Source: Rostratula benghalensis
Taxonomy: Eukaryota; Chordata; Aves; Charadriiformes; Rostratulidae
DNA: 64,000 nucleotides
Assembly: GCA_013399305.1 (NCBI GenBank)
Contig: VXAI01000082.1
Location: 2,876,674-2,940,673, forward strand
Direction: 5' to 3'
Part shown: positions 63,325 through 64,000 of the stretch, in pieces
Layout of the letters: each line of letters opens with the position of its first letter
Numbering within the stretch: the first letter of the stretch is position 1
Notes under the pieces: model-generated
The model's database searches: none
Seen by the model: the letters and a program-made list of their open reading frames with translations, nothing else
Told to the model about the DNA's origin: nothing
Program-made: the position numbers and the translations under genes

Positions 63325-63344
63325 AAAATAAATAAATAAATAAT
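63325..63344. repeat. (AAAT)n microsatellite
   Basis: About four to five AAAT units within an AT-rich stretch just downstream of the CR1 tail. Confidence 0.9.
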
Positions 63345-64000
63345 AATTTTGCACAAAGTAGTAGAATTTATTGTAAGAATAGAGAGTTCACATTTGAGGT
63401 TTACTTGTCTAGACATTTTGGATTAACACAAAAGGTTCTCTTCAGATTAGATGAACACACTCATAAATTGTCTGCTTTAGCCCTTACTGGTACAAATCAA
63501 CAGATACAGACAAACTAATATTTATCAGAGTGAAGATAAACAAGCCTTTTCTCTAAAAAAGAAAAAAAATAATAAATATGCCATAGTCATTTCTTTTCAT
63601 ACTAAAATCAAGAGAAAACCTTCTACTGACTTGTCATGAAGAACTGACTGGGCCACAAGAGATTTTGGATCAAATCCTACATATATATGAAATGAGCAAC
63701 CCATAGTAAGAGACTTGCCCAGTTCTGGTATAAGGCTATTAAACCAGGCCTCAGAATCAGACAGCCTAGTTAAGTGTTGTTTCATTTGAATTAAATAGTG
63801 AGAAATTGACTGAAAAATGAGAACACTGGATCATATGGGCTTTGTTTACAGTAATAAGAAATAGACAAGATTTGGAAAAGAGCAGCAAAAATCCTTCAAA
63901 AGGACATAATAAATGATCACAAAGATGGTTTCTAAGTAAGATCTCTAACTAAGCATACCATGGAAAATAAATATGACATATTTCAGAAAGTTGCTGCCAA
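63345..64000. other. non-coding stretch to the window end
   Basis: No gene seen. The last 150 bases faintly recall the CR1/L2 'agagcaacaaaaatgat' line ('agagcagcaaaaatcc' near 63880), but this is too weak to call. Confidence 0.5.

Noticed and set aside
63870..63930. Possible ancient CR1/L2 fragment at the window end
   Set aside because: One short similar string only, no second block in order.

Overview
The window looks like bird genomic DNA, most likely a macrochromosomal gene desert or the inside of a very large intron. It is A+T-rich (roughly two thirds by eye, not computed) and has no CpG-island-like stretch. No exon chain, tRNA or rRNA can be recognised. The taxonomic evidence is the interspersed repeats: several CR1 non-LTR retrotransposon copies of avian type, with ORF2 C-termini, short 3' UTRs and the terminal ATTCTATGATTCTAT-like 3' end. 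No mammalian L1 or Alu is seen, and recognisable repeat density is low, as is normal in birds. A crocodilian or turtle is not formally excluded. The species cannot be named.

Layout. 1-7200: featureless AT-rich DNA with one GC-richer patch (about 2515-2714). 7200-7915: an old, degraded CR1 reverse-transcriptase fragment (about 7405-7840, interrupted by an (AT)n microsatellite), flanked by two short perfect inverted repeats. 7915-22850: non-coding DNA with a 32-bp tandem duplication (11314-11377), two possible conserved non-coding blocks (about 9480-9600 and 16490-16640) and one exon-like segment (20267-20360). 22850-27180: a CR1 3'-tail remnant and a piece resembling an avian LTR-retroelement repeat. 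27180-42330: mostly unique sequence with a 25-A run, a 30-A run followed by C/A-rich DNA, a hairpin, an octamer-motif pair and a 55-base assembly gap (41419-41473). 42340-43770: a reverse-strand CR1 carrying ORF1 esterase-like and ORF2 endonuclease remnants but lacking most of the reverse transcriptase. 48448-49829: a CR1 cluster in which one CR1 has inserted inside another. 54655-55900: a very degraded CR1 in plus orientation. 59902-60569: the best-preserved CR1, with the last ~195 codons of ORF2 still open. 63192-63288: a CR1 3' tail.

No host gene could be supported. The reading frames of 60 or more codons are what AT-rich non-coding DNA gives by chance, apart from those explained by CR1 ORF1 or ORF2. 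No operon, mobile cassette, CRISPR array or new biological system was found. The most informative signals are the nested CR1 insertion, the internally deleted CR1, the hidden ancient CR1 copies, and a few candidate regulatory or exon-like segments that only comparative genomics or RNA-seq can settle.
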